DNA from: a virus
IMG/VR virus record: IMGVR_UViG_3300006805_000183
Span: 1 to 22,494 of that record
DNA length: 22,494 bases
Reading direction: 5' to 3' (one strand)
Part shown: positions 20,781 to 22,494 of the stretch, piece after piece
Layout: each line of letters begins with the position of its first letter
How positions within the stretch are numbered: position 1 is the stretch's first letter
Position numbers and translations under genes: made by a program
The notes under the pieces: generated by a model
What the model was told of the DNA's origin: nothing
Seen by the model: the letters and a program-made list of their open reading frames with translations, nothing else
Databases searched by the model: none

Positions 20781-22220
20781 GTGAACTGGCGGCAAAGTGG
20801 ACAGGTGAGTTACGAGCTCTGGCGCTCGACCATCCTTGCCGCCGGTGGTCCGGCTGACCTTGCGTCGCGGACCGCGTACGACGCGGCGGGCGATCTGTCG
20901 GCGCTCTGTCTCGCCATGCTGGCCGAGGAATCATCGTTCGGCACCGCGCACAACCGCAATACGCCGGACACGCTCAATCCCCTGAACCTGCGCCCGCGTG
21001 GCGGTGACGGCTATCAGCGGTTCGCCAGTTACGCCGAGGGCATCGCGGAGTGGCGGGCGCGGTTACTCGATCCCGGTTACGCCTACACGGGCACCACGGA
21101 CATCCTCAGCCTCGTCAGCGTGTTCGCTCCCGCATCGGATTCCAATGACCCAGCCGCCTATGCAGCGCACGTCCTGAGCCGTTTGGCGGCCTGGGGCGTA
21201 CAGGAGTCACCCATGCCCACCAAGCCAACCATCCTCGTCATCGCCGGGCATCGATCGTACAACGACACGGGCAACCCGGACGAGAAGGCACTGACGCCCG
21301 CGCTGGCCCGCTCCTATCGCGATGCCTTCCGCGCGGCGGGCTATGACTGTACGTGGCTGCAAGAGGCGGACGGCGACACTGATCCCGACGATACGGTCGG
21401 CTGGCTCGATACCGTCAGCCAGAAGGCCGCTCAGTGGCTCGCACGACAACCGGGCGACTGCATCCTACTCGACCTGCACTATGAGGGCTCACCAGCGCGA
21501 GGATGCTTCGCCATCATCCCGGATGTGACCGGGCTTCGTACCGCGGTCACGACGTTTCAAGATCCCGCCGACACCTGGGAAAACAACGTGCTTGACCGGC
21601 AACTCGCGCGGTCGCTGGTGGACGGCATCGTGAATCGAACCGGCTTGCCGCTCCGGCAGGGCATCCGCGAACCGGGGCTCATGGATGAGTCGCAGACCGG
21701 CGTCGGCGGGCAAGGATGGCGACTCGCCACGTTTGCGTACACGTCGCCGTATCGCGCCAAGGCGGTCCGCCTGGTGGTCGAGCACGGCAACCACACGCAC
21801 CCGCAAGACGCCGCGATCATCGCGCGTAGCGACTTCTCAGACCTGTGCGCGGCGGCAGCGGTCAATGCGGTGCTCGCGACGTACGGCGGCGAGGTGGTCG
21901 ATCCCACGCCGACCCCGCCACCCGCGCCGACGCCATCCCCGATCTGGTGGACACCGGGCGCGATCGGTCCGCAGCGCCGGGCGCATGACGGCGCGGTCGC
22001 ACTGGCGATGCTGGGCGAGGTCAAGGCGAAACGCAACGTGCCGGTGCGCCGGGATGCGGATAGCAAATCGCCCGTGGTTGACCGGATCAGCAAGGGCGAA
22101 ACCCGCAAGATCGTCGGGACCTATCGCGGATCGAACAGATGGGTTTTCGTCGAGGTAGCGCCAGGGCAGTATGGACGGGCGCTCTGGAGCGCCTTCTACG
22201 AAAGGTTCCCCACAACATGA
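20781..22220 (+). CDS. Three-domain endolysin: glucosaminidase-like, amidase_3-like and SH3-like (479 aa)
   Basis: GTG start with GAAAGGGG seven bases upstream. Residues ~35-140 (AMLAEESSFGTAHNRNTPDT, then NPLNLR and FASYAEGIAEWRARLLD) resemble glucosaminidase/lysozyme-type muramidases, with Glu49 or Glu50 as candidate acid. Residues ~148-360 resemble zinc N-acetylmuramoyl-L-alanine amidase (amidase_3): GHRSYNDTG (His157), Glu168, LLDLHYEG (His233) and VVEHGNHTH (Glu334). A Pro/Thr linker (~374-388) leads to an SH3b-like domain (~417-476; VPVRRDADSKSPVV ... WVFVEVA). It degrades host peptidoglycan at the end of infection. No signal peptide is seen, so release would depend on a holin. Two catalytic domains and a cell-wall binding end are typical of phages of hosts with thick murein. 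Confidence 0.88.
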   Translation: MNWRQSGQVSYELWRSTILAAGGPADLASRTAYDAAGDLSALCLAMLAEESSFGTAHNRNTPDTLNPLNLRPRGGDGYQRFASYAEGIAEWRARLLDPGYAYTGTTDILSLVSVFAPASDSNDPAAYAAHVLSRLAAWGVQESPMPTKPTILVIAGHRSYNDTGNPDEKALTPALARSYRDAFRAAGYDCTWLQEADGDTDPDDTVGWLDTVSQKAAQWLARQPGDCILLDLHYEGSPARGCFAIIPDVTGLRTAVTTFQDPADTWENNVLDRQLARSLVDGIVNRTGLPLRQGIREPGLMDESQTGVGGQGWRLATFAYTSPYRAKAVRLVVEHGNHTHPQDAAIIARSDFSDLCAAAAVNAVLATYGGEVVDPTPTPPPAPTPSPIWWTPGAIGPQRRAHDGAVALAMLGEVKAKRNVPVRRDADSKSPVVDRISKGETRKIVGTYRGSNRWVFVEVAPGQYGRALWSAFYERFPTT

Positions 22221-22291
22221 GCATTGAACGCGCGATTGCCATCGCCATCATCATCGTTGCCCTCGTATGGGCAGCGACGAAACTGACGTAG
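22217..22291 (+). CDS. Tiny membrane peptide (24 aa)
   Basis: The ATG overlaps the endolysin stop (ATGA). It encodes MSIERAIAIAIIIVALVWAA and four more residues: almost entirely one hydrophobic helix with a short charged start and a KLT end. Location between endolysin and holin suggests a pinholin-like, anti-holin or membrane micro-protein, too small for most gene finders. The TAG lies ten bases before the next ATG. Confidence 0.5.
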   Translation: MSIERAIAIAIIIVALVWAATKLT

Positions 22292-22301
22292 GGAGGCACC
22301 C

Positions 22302-22494
22302 ATGAAGAACGAACCGGTCGCCATCGGTGGCGCGCTCACCGTGCTCGCGACAGCCGCGATCCCGTTCCTGCGGGCGTTCGGCATCTACGACATGACACCC
22401 GATCAGGTGGACGCCTTCCTGGGATTCCTGGCCGCGATCATCGGCGTCGGGACGTTCGTGGTCCGGTCGTTCGTGACGCCGACTGCTAAGGCCC
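22302..22494 (+). CDS. Holin-like two-helix membrane protein (3' end cut by window)
   Basis: A strong GGGAGG lies six bases before the ATG. The visible 64 residues have one hydrophobic helix at ~7-25 (AIGGALTVLATAAIPFLRAF), a middle turn with TPDQVDAFLG, and a second at ~40-57 (FLAAIIGVGTFVVRSFV) ending in VTPTAK. This GALTVL ... MTPDQ ... VRSFVTP layout is common in small phage holins placed after endolysins. It forms membrane holes that give the endolysin access to murein. The frame is open to the end of the window. Confidence 0.7.
   Translation, partial: MKNEPVAIGGALTVLATAAIPFLRAFGIYDMTPDQVDAFLGFLAAIIGVGTFVVRSFVTPTAKA

Noticed and set aside
1-22494. CRISPR arrays, tRNA genes, insertion sequences, integrase or attachment sites
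   Set aside because: No regularly spaced repeats, cloverleaf-like segments, transposase or recombinase signatures were seen by eye; a tRNA scan could still find a poor match.

Overview
The window is one piece of a tailed double-stranded DNA phage or prophage with a siphovirus-like, HK97-type virion. It is GC-rich, and almost every gene is on the + strand and packed end to end. Most junctions are 4-base ATGA-type or TGATG overlaps, so the genes are probably translated in coupled chains. No gene identifies the host directly. High GC, heavy use of GCG/GAC/ATC codons and a three-domain murein-degrading endolysin point to a GC-rich bacterium with a peptidoglycan wall. A Chloroflexota/Thermomicrobia-like or actinobacterial host would fit, but this is a guess. 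Terminase and portal genes are not in the window and presumably lie just upstream.

Layout. (i) 1-1939: the 3' end of a Mu gpF-like minor head protein, then six small coupled genes: two without known function, a membrane peptide, a four-cysteine protein, a secreted cysteine peptide and a LuxR-type HTH-only protein. (ii) 1940-2088: a good sigma70 promoter followed by a structured leader (element A). (iii) 2089-9007: prohead protease, HK97-fold major capsid protein, several small beta-rich virion proteins, a beta-helix spike and a fibre/baseplate-like protein. (iv) 9008-9134: a second promoter-like site and leader (element B) with the same architecture as A. (v) 9135-12610: head-tail connector, HK97 gp10-like protein, tail terminator, tail tube, and a tail assembly chaperone pair joined by a -1 frameshift at C CCA AAA. 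(vi) 12611-12845: a small minus-strand membrane gene and an odd ten-T tract. (vii) 12846-19803: tape measure, large distal tail protein with internal repeats and a carbohydrate-binding-like end, tail hub protein, and a minor tail protein. (viii) 19804-22494: a lysis region with small membrane proteins, a modular endolysin and a holin-like protein cut by the window end.

The most interesting signal is the pair of leaders at 1995-2065 and 9047-9118. They share conserved blocks at fixed distances, internal 29-nt periodicity and a terminator-like hairpin with a T tract, and each starts a morphogenesis module just downstream of a -10-like box. This resembles a promoter-plus-attenuator switch repeated for the head and tail operons. 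The HTH protein encoded next to copy A is a possible partner. Other notable points are the frameshift extension hidden from ATG-based gene finding, a connector gene that seems to lack an ATG/GTG/TTG start, and a 32-base stretch at 12756-12787 that closely resembles an Illumina P5 flow-cell oligo and may mark an assembly artefact.
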